Under the pieces are notes generated by a model. That model was not told the DNA's origin and ran no database searches. It was given only the letters and a program-made list of their open reading frames with translations. 64,000 nucleotides of DNA from Paenibacillus sp. PL91. GTDB taxonomy: Bacteria > Bacillota > Bacilli > Paenibacillales > Paenibacillaceae. Below, piece by piece: positions 9,562 through 17,806 of the stretch (its first letter is position 1; every line of letters starts with the position of its first letter). Made by a program: the position numbers and the translations under genes. The stretch covers positions 1 to 64,000 of the forward strand of contig NZ_JABBYG020000026.1 in assembly GCF_012935325.2 (NCBI RefSeq), read 5' to 3'.

Positions 9562-10173
9562 ATGACCGCCTTGCAATGGAAGATACTGTGGCATCTGTTC
9601 GTCATGTTTCTCAAGATTAGCCCGGTCACTTTCGGCGGTGGGTATGCGATGATTCCAATCATCGAACGCGAAGTCGTGGAGAAGCGGAAATGGCTTCAAG
9701 CGCAGGACATCTCGGATATTTTTGCTATTGCGGGGTCTGTACCGGGTGCAATTGCCGTTAATTCCGCGACTTTTATCGGTTATCGAATTGCCGGTGTGAA
9801 GGGTGCGATTGCCGCCACACTCGGCATTTTGCTTCCGACCTTCTGTATTGTCATCGTATTGTCTATTCTTTTCATGGAAATGAAGGATAATCCCAAGGTA
9901 GAGGCTGCATTTTTGTCCATTCGGGCAACCATTGTCGCCTTGATTTTTTATGCTGCGTACAGAACCGGCAAGACCGCTGCCGTAGATAAGATTTCTATTA
10001 TGCTCATTGCTGGAACAGTCGCCGTTATGTGTTTTTTTCATCGTTATATTCATCCCGTCCTATTGATTTTTGGAGGCGCTGTTTCTGGCATTGTCATTAT
10101 AGGAATGCGAAAGAAGCTTGGACGCAAAACGACGTTTCAGACAGACGAACAAGTATACGACTATATGATTTAA
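9562..10173 (+). CDS. CHR family transporter half (chromate/sulfate), first
   Basis: 203 residues from ATG 9562, chosen over ATG 9544 because GGGAGGG at 9548-9554 is seven bases upstream of it. It is a hydrophobic single-domain CHR protein with the family motif FGGGYAMIP. Short-chain CHR proteins are encoded as pairs and act together. Known members export chromate, a sulfate analogue, and some are linked to sulfate. Here it sits between a sulfatase and its activating enzyme, so export of sulfate released in the cytoplasm is an attractive role (inference, not a known function). Confidence 0.85.
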   Translation: MTALQWKILWHLFVMFLKISPVTFGGGYAMIPIIEREVVEKRKWLQAQDISDIFAIAGSVPGAIAVNSATFIGYRIAGVKGAIAATLGILLPTFCIVIVLSILFMEMKDNPKVEAAFLSIRATIVALIFYAAYRTGKTAAVDKISIMLIAGTVAVMCFFHRYIHPVLLIFGGAVSGIVIIGMRKKLGRKTTFQTDEQVYDYMI

Positions 10174-10185
10174 TTAGGGGCTGCC

Positions 10186-10725
10186 ATGCTAATCGAATTG
10201 TTTATGACGTTCTTCTTAATCGGATCGGTTTCATTCGGGGGCGGGTATGCGATGATTCCATTATTGCAGGAGCAGGTCGTAAATCGCCATGGCTGGATGG
10301 AGCAGCAGCATTTTATTGATGTTATTGCTGTTTCGGGCATGTCGCCGGGACCGATTGCCACCAATATGGCTATTCTAATTGGTTTTAAGGAGGAGGGCCT
10401 GCTTGGAGCCCTGATTGCTATGCTTGGGACGGTTCTGCCATCTATCATTATGATCATAGGTGTAGGTAGTCTCTTCTATAAAGTTCATAAAAATGATAGG
10501 GTGAAAGCATCCTTTTATGGCTTGCGGTCGACCATTACCGGGCTGATCATATATACTGCCATTATGTTTGCAATTAATAACGGGATGCTGTCTTCCATAT
10601 CCTGGTTCACCTTCAGCCAGATTGTTATTTGTTTGGGATCGCTCTCCGCTTTTCTTTTTTTTCGCAAGCATCCCGTTTCCGTTATTATTGTATCAGGATT
10701 AGTATGCATTGCTTTGTATGGATAG
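10186..10725 (+). CDS. CHR family transporter half (chromate/sulfate), second
   Basis: 179 residues, the partner of the preceding gene, 12 bases downstream. It repeats the motif FGGGYAMIPLLQ near the N-terminus and the SPGPIATN segment typical of CHR half proteins, with four to five further hydrophobic segments. Two separate halves replace the single duplicated protein found in proteobacterial ChrA. As with its partner, the neighbourhood argues for sulfate handling rather than chromate resistance, but the sequence alone does not decide this. Confidence 0.85.
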   Translation: MLIELFMTFFLIGSVSFGGGYAMIPLLQEQVVNRHGWMEQQHFIDVIAVSGMSPGPIATNMAILIGFKEEGLLGALIAMLGTVLPSIIMIIGVGSLFYKVHKNDRVKASFYGLRSTITGLIIYTAIMFAINNGMLSSISWFTFSQIVICLGSLSAFLFFRKHPVSVIIVSGLVCIALYG

Positions 10726-10756
10726 TGCAAGTCATCGTATCGGGAGGAATAGGAAA

Positions 10757-11734
10757 GTGGAACAAAAACAATGCTGCTGTACAGCGGGAAGGGAACAAGC
10801 GCTGCTGGATACGACAAGGCAAAGCTCACAACCGCTCAGTTCTTCATTAATCCCTAAAAGGAAGACGATGAATTCATTAATAACGCTAGACGGCGGCGAG
10901 TTCGCTATGGGTTCTAATTCAATGGAAGGTTTTCCTGCTGATGGGGAGGGCCCCGTTCGAAAGGTTACGGTTTCTCCATTCCGAATTGCACCTTATGCCG
11001 TGACGAATGAGGAGTTTCTAGCATTTGTTCAGGCAACAGGCTATGTGACGGAAGCGGAAAGCTTCGGATGGTCGTACGTGTTTCATTTGCTGGCATCCGA
11101 TGCAACCAAAGAGCGTGTTAGAGATGTACCGGAGCAGGTTCCATGGTGGCTAGTAGTGGAAGGTGCTTACTGGGCGAAGCCGGAAGGGCCGGATTCCAGC
11201 GTAAAAGATAGAATGGACCACCCCGTGGTCCATGTTTCCTGGCGGGATGCCGAGGCTTTCTGTCAATGGTCGGGTACGAGGCTGCCTACAGAAGCAGAGT
11301 GGGAATTTGCAGCGAGGGGAGGATTATCGCAAAAAACGTATCCTTGGGGAGATCTGCTTAAACTAGATGGAAAGCATATGTGCAACATTTGGCAGGGTAA
11401 ATTTCCGGTCAAAAACAATGCTGGTGACGGTTATATCGGAACTGCGCCGGTTCACGCCTACGAGGCTAATGGCTACGGTTTGTATAATATGTCGGGGAAT
11501 GTGTGGGAATGGTGCGCGGATTGGTTCAGCCCCGGCTACCATAGACTTACATCGGCGAGCGATCCGAAATGCGAGCAGCCATCCGGTAAACGTTCCATGA
11601 GGGGCGGGTCCTATTTATGCCACCGTTCCTATTGCAACCGTTACCGGGTAGCGGCTAGGAGCTCAAATACACCAGACAGCTCAACGGGAAACTGCGGGTT
11701 TCGTGTAGCAGCGGATATTGGTGAAGTAAAATAG
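10757..11734 (+). CDS. Formylglycine-generating enzyme (sulfatase maturase)
   Basis: 325 residues from GTG 10757, chosen because GGGAGGA at 10742-10748 is eight bases upstream. The protein is a full SUMF1/FGE fold: LDGGEFAMGS near the start, THPVVHVSW-like and LPTEAEWEFAARGG motifs, NVWEWCADWF, and the catalytic pair Cys288/Cys293 in GGSYLCHRSYCNRYR, then SSNTPDSS. The two catalytic cysteines distinguish a true oxidase from the many SUMF1-fold proteins lacking them. It converts the sulfatase Cys to formylglycine with copper and oxygen (family knowledge). An unusual Cys-Cys-Cys cluster sits at residues 6-8. It ends the sulfatase operon. Confidence 0.93.
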   Translation: MEQKQCCCTAGREQALLDTTRQSSQPLSSSLIPKRKTMNSLITLDGGEFAMGSNSMEGFPADGEGPVRKVTVSPFRIAPYAVTNEEFLAFVQATGYVTEAESFGWSYVFHLLASDATKERVRDVPEQVPWWLVVEGAYWAKPEGPDSSVKDRMDHPVVHVSWRDAEAFCQWSGTRLPTEAEWEFAARGGLSQKTYPWGDLLKLDGKHMCNIWQGKFPVKNNAGDGYIGTAPVHAYEANGYGLYNMSGNVWEWCADWFSPGYHRLTSASDPKCEQPSGKRSMRGGSYLCHRSYCNRYRVAARSSNTPDSSTGNCGFRVAADIGEVK

Positions 11735-11960
11735 GGAGCCACCTTGTAAAAAACGCTTCCTTGACCTTATGAGGCCTGAAATAGGGCATTCTGCAATAAA
11801 TGCGGTTTCGCTACTAAACGAGCTATTGCGAGCGAATTCTACTTCTGTAAAATCGGTAAAATCGCCATTAAAACATAGGGTTCAACATAAAGATGCGTTC
11901 TGCATTTTTTGCGTGTTGAAAGCCCTTGTTTTCTGCGAAATAGTGCTTATAGAAAGGCTG

Positions 11961-11989
11961 TTGACTTCCCATAATCAACGGAGTATTAT
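11961..11989 (+). promoter_or_regulatory. Promoter for glgCD (sigma-A type)
   Basis: TTGACT at 11961-11966 and TATTAT at 11984-11989 are separated by 17 bases, a good vegetative promoter match. A TATAAT overlaps at 11987-11992 but with a 20-base spacer. Confidence 0.6.
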
Positions 11990-12002
11990 AATTTTTACAA
12001 CA

Positions 12003-12017
12003 ATGTATACGCTTACA
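12003..12017 (+). promoter_or_regulatory. cre-like site (catabolite control) upstream of glgC
   Basis: ATGTATACGCTTACA matches the CcpA cre consensus WTGNAANCGNWNNCW at all but one fixed position, and it lies just downstream of the predicted transcription start. Sites there usually act as roadblocks. CcpA control is an inference. Confidence 0.35.
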
Positions 12018-12130
12018 TTCCCATATATGCGGACGTTTAATTTATGGAGGGAGAGGCTTGAGTTAAATTATCAGAAAATTCTATTTATTAAAATCAAGGA
12101 TGAAATTTTTAACTGTGGGGAGTGAGCCGA

Positions 12131-13279
12131 ATGCAGAAAAAAGAATGTGTAGCCATGCTGCTGGCAGGCGGTGAAGGTAAGAGACTGAGCCATTTGACAT
12201 CAAAGTTGGCGAAGCCTGCTGTACCCTTCGGCGGTAAGTACCGGATCATTGATTTCCCATTAAGCAATTGCAGCAATTCAGGTATTCACACCGTTGGGGT
12301 ACTGACACAGTATCAACCAATGGTACTCAATTCCTACATAGGTATAGGCAGTTCATGGGATTTGGATCGGAAAAACGGCGGAGTCACCGTCCTTCCCCCT
12401 TTTATGGAACAAAGAGGCGGCAGCTGGTATAAAGGAACGGCTCATGCTATATACCAGAACATCCATTATCTTGAGCAATACGATCCCGAATATGTGCTCG
12501 TTATTTCCGGTGATCATGTGTACAAAATGAATTACGCGCTCATGCTTCAACAGCACAAGGACACGAAAGCAGATGCCACCATCGCGGTTATTGAAGTGCC
12601 GCTGCAAGAAGCCAGTCGGTTCGGCATTATGGATGTGGACAATGAAGACCGGATTATTGAATTCGAGGAAAAGCCGAAGCTGCCGAAAAACAACCTCGCT
12701 TCCATGGGCGTTTATATTTTTACCTGGGATGTGCTCAAGAAGAAATTAATTGCCGATGCCGAGGATCCGACGTCGAGCAATGATTTCGGCAAAGACATTA
12801 TTCCATCGATGCTCGATAGCGGCAATGCGCTTTTTGTCTACCGCTTTAACGGGTACTGGAAGGATGTTGGAACGGTCGAAAGCTTGTGGGAAGCCCATAT
12901 GGACCTGCTCCAGGAAAACCCTCCGTTTACGCTTCATGACCCTAAGTGGCGAATCTACGCAAAAAATCCCAACAAGCCCCCGCATCATATCGCATCTACC
13001 GGCAAAGTTACGGGCTCTCTGGTGAATGAAGGATGTATGGTATTTGGGGAGGTTGACCATTCTGTGCTTTTTTATGGTGTTCATGTCGGTGTAGGAAGCC
13101 TAATTAAGGATTCGGTCATTATGCCAGACGCCCAAATCGGGGAGAACGTCACGATCCATAAGGCGATCATCGGCTCGGGTACCGTTATCCAAGACGGCGC
13201 ATCCGTCGGAAGCCCGGATGATTCGGCGGAAATCACCTTAATTGGCGAAAATATGGTCATCTCTTCTCAATTGATATAG
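12131..13279 (+). CDS. glgC: Glucose-1-phosphate adenylyltransferase, catalytic subunit
   Basis: 382 residues from ATG 12131, eight bases after GGGGAG. It makes ADP-glucose from ATP and glucose-1-phosphate, the committed step of glycogen synthesis. The nucleotide-binding start (MLLAGGEGKRL), the PFGGKYRIIDFPLSN segment, the SGDHVYKM motif and the C-terminal left-handed beta-helix repeats are all present. It is followed 11 bases later by glgD, the usual Firmicute pair. No glgA, glgB or glgP is next to it, so the rest of the pathway must be elsewhere. Confidence 0.95.
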   Translation: MQKKECVAMLLAGGEGKRLSHLTSKLAKPAVPFGGKYRIIDFPLSNCSNSGIHTVGVLTQYQPMVLNSYIGIGSSWDLDRKNGGVTVLPPFMEQRGGSWYKGTAHAIYQNIHYLEQYDPEYVLVISGDHVYKMNYALMLQQHKDTKADATIAVIEVPLQEASRFGIMDVDNEDRIIEFEEKPKLPKNNLASMGVYIFTWDVLKKKLIADAEDPTSSNDFGKDIIPSMLDSGNALFVYRFNGYWKDVGTVESLWEAHMDLLQENPPFTLHDPKWRIYAKNPNKPPHHIASTGKVTGSLVNEGCMVFGEVDHSVLFYGVHVGVGSLIKDSVIMPDAQIGENVTIHKAIIGSGTVIQDGASVGSPDDSAEITLIGENMVISSQLI

Positions 13280-13290
13280 GAGTGAATGCG

Positions 13291-14403
13291 ATGAATAATG
13301 TGTTAGGTGTCATCAATCTCAGCATCAACCAGCCGCTCTTGCATGAACTGACGTACTCACGGGCAACTGCGACGGTACCCTTCGGCGGCAGATACCGACT
13401 GATAGACTTTGTATTATCCAACATGGTGAATTCGGGGATTAACAATGTGGCTGTACTCGCCCATAACAATTACCGTTCCATCATTGACCATTTGGGCTCC
13501 GGGAAAGAATGGGACTTGGATAGAAAATACCGCGGATTGTTCATTTTGCCTCCCAACAATACCAATGCCCCGGGCTTTAACGGCGATCTGCAAAACTTTT
13601 ACGGCTCCCTCGAATATTTTAACCGCAGCACGGAAGAATTTGTTGTCGTTTCAAGCAGTCATATGATTTGTAATATCAACTATACCGAGGCGGTGGAAAG
13701 CCACCAAAGGACAAACGCGGATATTACTGTTATCTACAAGGAAATGGACGATGGCAGCGAGGACTTCTCGAATCTCATCACGCTTGATTTAGCGGGCGAT
13801 GGACGGGTCGTGCGCATGATGGAGAACCGCCAGACGAAAAAGAGCAACAAAGCTTATATGCGCATGATCATTATTAAAAAAGAGCTGCTTATTGATTTGG
13901 TCAAAAAAAGCGTGAATCAAAACTACTATGATCTGGTGCGGCATGTCATTATTCGAAATCTGAATGAATTAAAGGTATATGGCTATGAGTACAAGGGGTA
14001 TCTGGCCGTCATCAACTCCGTTCAAAATTATTACAAGTACAGCAAGGAGCTGTTGAATCCTGAAGTATGGAAATCCCTCTTCTACAAGCCTGGGGTGATT
14101 TACACGAAGATCAAGGATGAACCGCCCGCCAGATATGCGAATAGCGCCGTCGTAACGAATTCGCAGGTAGCTAACGGCTGCATTATTGAAGGGACAGTGG
14201 AAAACAGCATTTTGTTCCGGGGCGTCCGAATCGGTAAAGGGGCGGTTGTCAGAAATAGCATTCTGATGCAAAAATGCGTTATTGAAGAGGACTCATGCCT
14301 AGATCACGTTATCCTCGACAAAGAGGTATATGTCACACGAGGAAATAAGCTATCGGGAGAGGAAACGTCGCCTACGGTGTTTTCTAAGAAGAGCAGAATT
14401 TAA
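13291..14403 (+). CDS. glgD: Glycogen biosynthesis protein GlgD (regulatory ADP-glucose pyrophosphorylase subunit)
   Basis: 370 residues from ATG 13291, eight bases after GGAG; the in-frame GTG at 13282 lies within the ribosome site. It is a paralogue of GlgC: PFGGRYRLIDFVLSN is kept, but the N-terminal Gly-rich nucleotide loop is replaced (NVLGVINLS). In Firmicutes GlgD has no or weak catalysis itself and stimulates GlgC in a heterotetramer (family knowledge). It is translationally close to glgC, in the same operon, and is followed by a terminator. Confidence 0.93.
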   Translation: MNNVLGVINLSINQPLLHELTYSRATATVPFGGRYRLIDFVLSNMVNSGINNVAVLAHNNYRSIIDHLGSGKEWDLDRKYRGLFILPPNNTNAPGFNGDLQNFYGSLEYFNRSTEEFVVVSSSHMICNINYTEAVESHQRTNADITVIYKEMDDGSEDFSNLITLDLAGDGRVVRMMENRQTKKSNKAYMRMIIIKKELLIDLVKKSVNQNYYDLVRHVIIRNLNELKVYGYEYKGYLAVINSVQNYYKYSKELLNPEVWKSLFYKPGVIYTKIKDEPPARYANSAVVTNSQVANGCIIEGTVENSILFRGVRIGKGAVVRNSILMQKCVIEEDSCLDHVILDKEVYVTRGNKLSGEETSPTVFSKKSRI

Positions 14404-14426
14404 ATACGGATAGATGATTTTTAAGG

Positions 14427-14465
14427 AAAAGAGAGCGCTCTGTAGGGTGTTCTCTTTCTTTGTGT
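14427..14465 (+). terminator. Terminator of glgCD
   Basis: AAAGAGAGCGCT pairs with GGTGTTCTCTTT with wobbles, loop of about five bases, followed by a T-rich tail. Confidence 0.65.
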
Positions 14466-14576
14466 TTTCAAAAAAATTGCCTTTTATTCATGCAATAAGG
14501 GAATGGAATTGGCTGTTATAGTTTCAATGAGATAAGCACATAACTAATTAGAATCTGATGCAAAGGAGAATCCATT

Positions 14577-14675
14577 ATGAGCGATCAAAACAAGCCTAAC
14601 AGCCAACATGTCGCACCAAAATCAAGCGATCCGAAAAAACAGGGAAGATCCGCAGCACAGAAAAAATCGAAATAA
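14577..14675 (+). CDS. Small hydrophilic protein of unknown function (32 residues)
   Basis: A 32-codon frame starts with ATG behind AAAGGAGA at ideal spacing. The product is very basic and hydrophilic (many Lys, Ser, Gln, Asn), with no hydrophobic segment and a Lys-rich end (SAAQKKSK). It stands alone between the glgD terminator and a large hairpin. Its size and composition recall small spore-associated proteins, but I recognise no family, so function is unknown. Confidence 0.55.
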   Translation: MSDQNKPNSQHVAPKSSDPKKQGRSAAQKKSK

Positions 14676-14755
14676 ATATGAGTTGATTCAAGCCTGGTCC
14701 GGTTCTGAAGTTTCCAGACGCGAACCGGGCCGGTTATAAGTTCGTGTATTTTATG

Positions 14756-14804
14756 GATGTATGTTCTTGTCCTCCGACAATGTCAAAGGACAAGAACATA
14801 CATC
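14756..14804. terminator. Perfect 18-bp inverted repeat between convergent genes
   Basis: Arms 14756-14773 and 14787-14804 are fully complementary over 18 bases with a 13-base loop. It lies at the 3' side of both the small plus-strand gene and the minus-strand CcdC-like gene. There is no strong T-run on either side, so it may act as an mRNA 3'-end stabiliser or a weak terminator. Confidence 0.5.
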
Positions 14805-14809
14805 GCATT

Positions 14810-15304
14810 TTAGTTAATTCTGGCAGAATACGACTGGTAGAACACACGCCTAAATTTAATAAACGAAACAACTCTCCATGGAATGATGTATCCAAAAGCC
14901 AAGATGATGAACAATGCCATTTTCCCTTGAGGATCCATGACGGATATTTCTTGACGAAGAGCAAACCGTATGATCACAATACCTATGAAAACTGCGAAAA
15001 ATCCCCAGTTTTTCTTGGCATAAATCAAGTTATCTTCTCTTACCTCGTAATTGGTCGTCCAAATCAATGGGATGGAAAATAAAATGCCAATTCCAAAGGC
15101 TGCCCCAAAAGCCCAAGCTGGTTCATTTACGTTAGGGCTAATAAGGAGAGACAGCCCAGGAACCATGAATAACAGTGGAATCAGTAGTCGAATCCCGTTA
15201 CCCCGTATAGGCCGGTACATGCTTCTCGTTCTTTTCCACAAAACCAAAACTGCTATAAAAGCGATCATCACATAAAAAGCGCTTCCGTTCATTTTCTCGC
15301 CCAC
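14810..15304 (-). CDS. CcdC-like (DUF1453) membrane protein
   Basis: 164 residues with four to five hydrophobic segments. The pattern matches the CcdC/DUF1453 family: an N-terminal membrane helix, a basic loop (KRTRSMYRPI), LLIPLLFMVPG, ILFSIPLIWTTNYE, a short hydrophilic stretch, IGIVIIRFALR, and IILAFGYIIPWRV near the end. In Bacillus CcdC is encoded in a cytochrome c maturation locus but its activity is not established. Here it is monocistronic, with no cytochrome genes near. It starts with ATG, and GAGGTGGGCGAGAA-type purine-rich sequence precedes it. Confidence 0.75.
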   Translation of the reverse strand: MGEKMNGSAFYVMIAFIAVLVLWKRTRSMYRPIRGNGIRLLIPLLFMVPGLSLLISPNVNEPAWAFGAAFGIGILFSIPLIWTTNYEVREDNLIYAKKNWGFFAVFIGIVIIRFALRQEISVMDPQGKMALFIILAFGYIIPWRVVSFIKFRRVFYQSYSARIN

Positions 15305-15657
15305 CTCTTAAATTGGATACTCTTATCTTAATTGCTTTGGCAGGACTTAGTTAGTGACAAAGGTAATTTTATTGATATGACGAGAGTCATTTGTAGGTGT
15401 GGAAGATGCCACCGCAGTAATCGGTAGGAAACAGATGATGTTATTCATTATCCAATCAACAAAAGAATCAACCGAAAAATCAAAGCGACAACAAGAAAAA
15501 CAGCAGTAATAATGGTATTGATGATGCAGATATCAAGCCAAAGGTTTAATGATTAGTTACCCTTAAAAGGATAAATGAAAAACTACCGTGTTTTCGCCGG
15601 TAGTTTTTTTATTTCGACTTCTCAACCCAAGCCACTCAACCTCGAAATGTTCACGCA
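15305..15657. other. Intergenic region with a decayed low-complexity coding remnant
   Basis: These 353 bases hold no intact gene. Around 15454-15549 one frame encodes an Asn/Gln/Lys-rich tail ending in DDADIKPKV and a stop, but it has no start codon after the upstream stop. The other frame gives only 24 residues from ATG 15436. This looks like the end of a small hydrophilic protein gene broken by a frameshift. A clear terminator follows at 15578-15610. Confidence 0.4.
15578..15610 (+). terminator. Rho-independent terminator
   Basis: AAAAACTACCG pairs with CGGTAGTTTTT around a nine-base loop, followed by a T-run. It lies 47 bases before the next open frame and so separates that gene from anything upstream. 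Confidence 0.8.
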
Positions 15658-16107
15658 ATGTTCACTTATGTGGAACTTTCCATTCTCGCTATAATAACAA
15701 AGGCACACGGCTTGATTGGCACGATATCTTTGAAAGAACTGCTTACCCGACTTATTGTAGTCTTTGTTATTGCGTCCTTATTGGAATTGTTTGTAGTCGG
15801 TCCAGTGGCCCAAAAAATTGCTTTTTCCTTACCCTATGACAAATCTAAGAAGGTATTTGTCATTCTATCCCTCGCATTTTTTATGGTGAGTGGAATGGTT
15901 CTCTGTATGTCTCTTTATGGATTGGGGAGTGTTTACTTTTCCGACAGCTTGCTTGGAGAATCATTGGTTGAAAGTTACTTTACTTTAGTATTTAAAAACT
16001 TTATTTTTGCTTTTCCTCTTCAGCTCATCATTGTAGGTCCGCTTGTTCGGTATTTATTTGTTAAATTCGTTAAAGATAAAACAACAATTGCAGAAGCTTT
16101 AAGCTAA
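15658..16107 (+). CDS. DUF2798 family membrane protein, N-terminus apparently short
   Basis: 149 residues. Features of DUF2798 proteins are clear: a helix ending FVIASLLELFVVGPVAQKIAF, a second unit LSLAFFMVSGMVLCMSLYG, then FIFAFPLQLIIVGPLVRYLF. Function is unknown. Members usually begin with about 20 extra residues containing a first glycine/methionine-rich helix start, which I cannot find in any frame upstream. No ribosome site precedes ATG 15658, and a terminator lies only 47 bases upstream. It may be 5'-truncated and silent. Confidence 0.6.
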   Translation: MFTYVELSILAIITKAHGLIGTISLKELLTRLIVVFVIASLLELFVVGPVAQKIAFSLPYDKSKKVFVILSLAFFMVSGMVLCMSLYGLGSVYFSDSLLGESLVESYFTLVFKNFIFAFPLQLIIVGPLVRYLFVKFVKDKTTIAEALS

Positions 16108-16174
16108 AATATATGGATGTTCTCTTTCGATTCGTGATGTCATGATTATCAGTGAGCTTCCCCTCCACCAAATT

Positions 16175-16210
16175 AATCCACAACCGCAAAAGGTTGTGGA
16201 TTTTTATTTT
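16175..16210 (+). terminator. Rho-independent terminator
   Basis: AATCCACAACC pairs with GGTTGTGGATT around GCAAAA, followed by TTTATTTTT. It ends the DUF2798 gene transcript. Confidence 0.85.
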
Positions 16211-16346
16211 TAATAAAAATCCGTTTAGATTCGACTAGATTGTTTAATATCGTCCCCTGTTGACGCCAAAGCATGCAGGTTATGCTGAAGTAAGCGAATG
16301 AACGAATTAAGATATATCGATTACTATGATCAGGAGGGTTAAAAAA

Positions 16347-17650
16347 ATGACGGCGCAATCTATCAAAGTGACATCAAAAAATCCTATCGTTACGACTATT
16401 TTTACGGCAGATCCATCGGCTCATGTATGGGGGGACGGCAAGGTTTATATTTATGCTTCCCATGATATGGACCCGGCAAGGGGCTGCGACCTAATGGACA
16501 GATATCATGTGTATTCGTCTGCGGACATGGTGAACTGGGTAGATGAGGGGGAGATACTCCGCTCGGACGATGTGGCTTGGGGCAGACCGGAAGGCGGCTT
16601 TATGTGGGCGCCTGATGCAGCATACAAAAACGGAACCTATTATTTCTACTACCCGCATCCAAGCGGATCAAACTGGAATGACACGTGGAAAATCGGAGTG
16701 GCGACCAGCCAAAAGCCTGCAAGCGGCTTTACCGATCAAGGATACATTCCGGGTCTTGGCGGATTTGCCCTGATTGATCCATGCGTGCTTGTCGATGAGG
16801 ACGATCGTGCTTATATGTATTATGGCGGCGGCAGCAGATGCGAGGGCGGAGAGCTTAACGAGGATATGATGTCCATTAAGGGTGAAATGCGGGAAATGGA
16901 AGGTTTGGAGGATTTTCACGAAGCGGCTTGGGTGTTTAAAAGAGAGGGCCTCTATTATTTGACCTATGCGGACAATCTGGATGGAAATAACCGCATGAGA
17001 TATGCAACCAGTGAAAATCCGCTTGGTCCGTGGACATATCGGGGCATCTTTTTGGAGCCGACCGGCTGTTCCACTACCCATGGCTCCGTTGCGGAGTTTA
17101 AGGGACAATGGTATTTGTTTTATCATAACCAGGATATTTCGGGTCAAGGCAATTTAAGGAGCATGTGCATCGACTATTTGTACTTTAATGAAGACGGAAC
17201 GATCCGCACTGTCGTCCAAACCAAAGAAGGCGTTCAATCGGTAGGAGATGCACCAGCACCACACCCGAATGAGAAAACTTACTCGGCTGAGAAAAGCATC
17301 GTGGGCGGAGGAGCCAAAGTTGAACGAAATGAGCAAGGCGTCAGCGTTGTAAACCAGCTGCAAGCCGCTGGCTCCTACTGCCAGTTTGATCATGTCGATG
17401 GGGAAAAAGGCGGCAGAGCCGCGATTCATATTCGATATGCTACGGCTGAGCGTCTCGCCAAGCTAAATCTAACGGTCAATGACAGCGACTATTCATTGCT
17501 TAATGCCCAACCGGAAGCTCGCCAGACTTCACCGGCTGCGCCAGTATTACCGTCCCGTTAAGCCCAGGCGAGAACAATAGCATTACACTGACAGGCGGAT
17601 ATGGTGAAATCAGTATTGAAAGCATAATCGTCAGCCCATTCGTAGATTAA
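16347..17650 (+). CDS. Glycoside hydrolase family 43 with C-terminal carbohydrate-binding region; frameshifted
   Basis: From ATG 16347 (AGGAGGG eight bases upstream) the protein has no signal peptide. The GH43 five-blade triad is visible: Asp22 (TADPS), Asp144 (LIDPC) and Glu192 (FHEAAW), plus TTHGS around 256. GH43 enzymes cleave arabinosides or xylosides. After about residue 320 a CBM6-like beta region starts. The frame as given stops at 17561, but the other frame continues the expected CBM6 ending (DFTGCASITVPL, then GGYGEISIESIIV) to TAA 17648-17650. One missing C in the run at 17506-17508 explains it. The catalytic domain is unaffected. Confidence 0.85.
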
Positions 17651-17806
17651 TACAATTCAGCGATTGCAAGTGATAACCCTATCAGGAATTCGCTGCATTT
17701 TTTGATCGTTATATGAATTGACAATTAATAGGAGAGTGGATAGTATTGCCTTATGAATAAATACAATGGTCGTTGTAGCTAACGATCACTGAGGAGGCGG
17801 TTTCTT

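Larger units (their letters stand above)
11735..12130. other. Non-coding stretch before glgC
   Basis: These 396 bases contain no gene I can support. A 118-codon open frame here (11769-12125) has no ribosome site and no recognisable composition. The downstream half carries a promoter and a cre-like site, listed separately. The implied 5' untranslated region of glgC is about 135 nt. Confidence 0.5.

Noticed and set aside
9523..10053. 176-codon minus-strand frame across the first CHR gene
   Set aside because: Antisense shadow with low-complexity hydrophilic content, no ribosome site.
10709..10756. Upstream extension of the FGE to ATG 10709
   Set aside because: It overlaps the CHR gene and lacks a site, whereas GTG 10757 has GGGAGGA at good distance.
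11769..12125. 118-codon frame before glgC
   Set aside because: No ribosome site, odd composition, and it covers the glgC promoter and leader.
14697..14735. GC-rich hairpin after the 32-residue gene as terminator
   Set aside because: The arms pair with one wobble but no T-run follows; the larger repeat at 14756-14804 is the better candidate.
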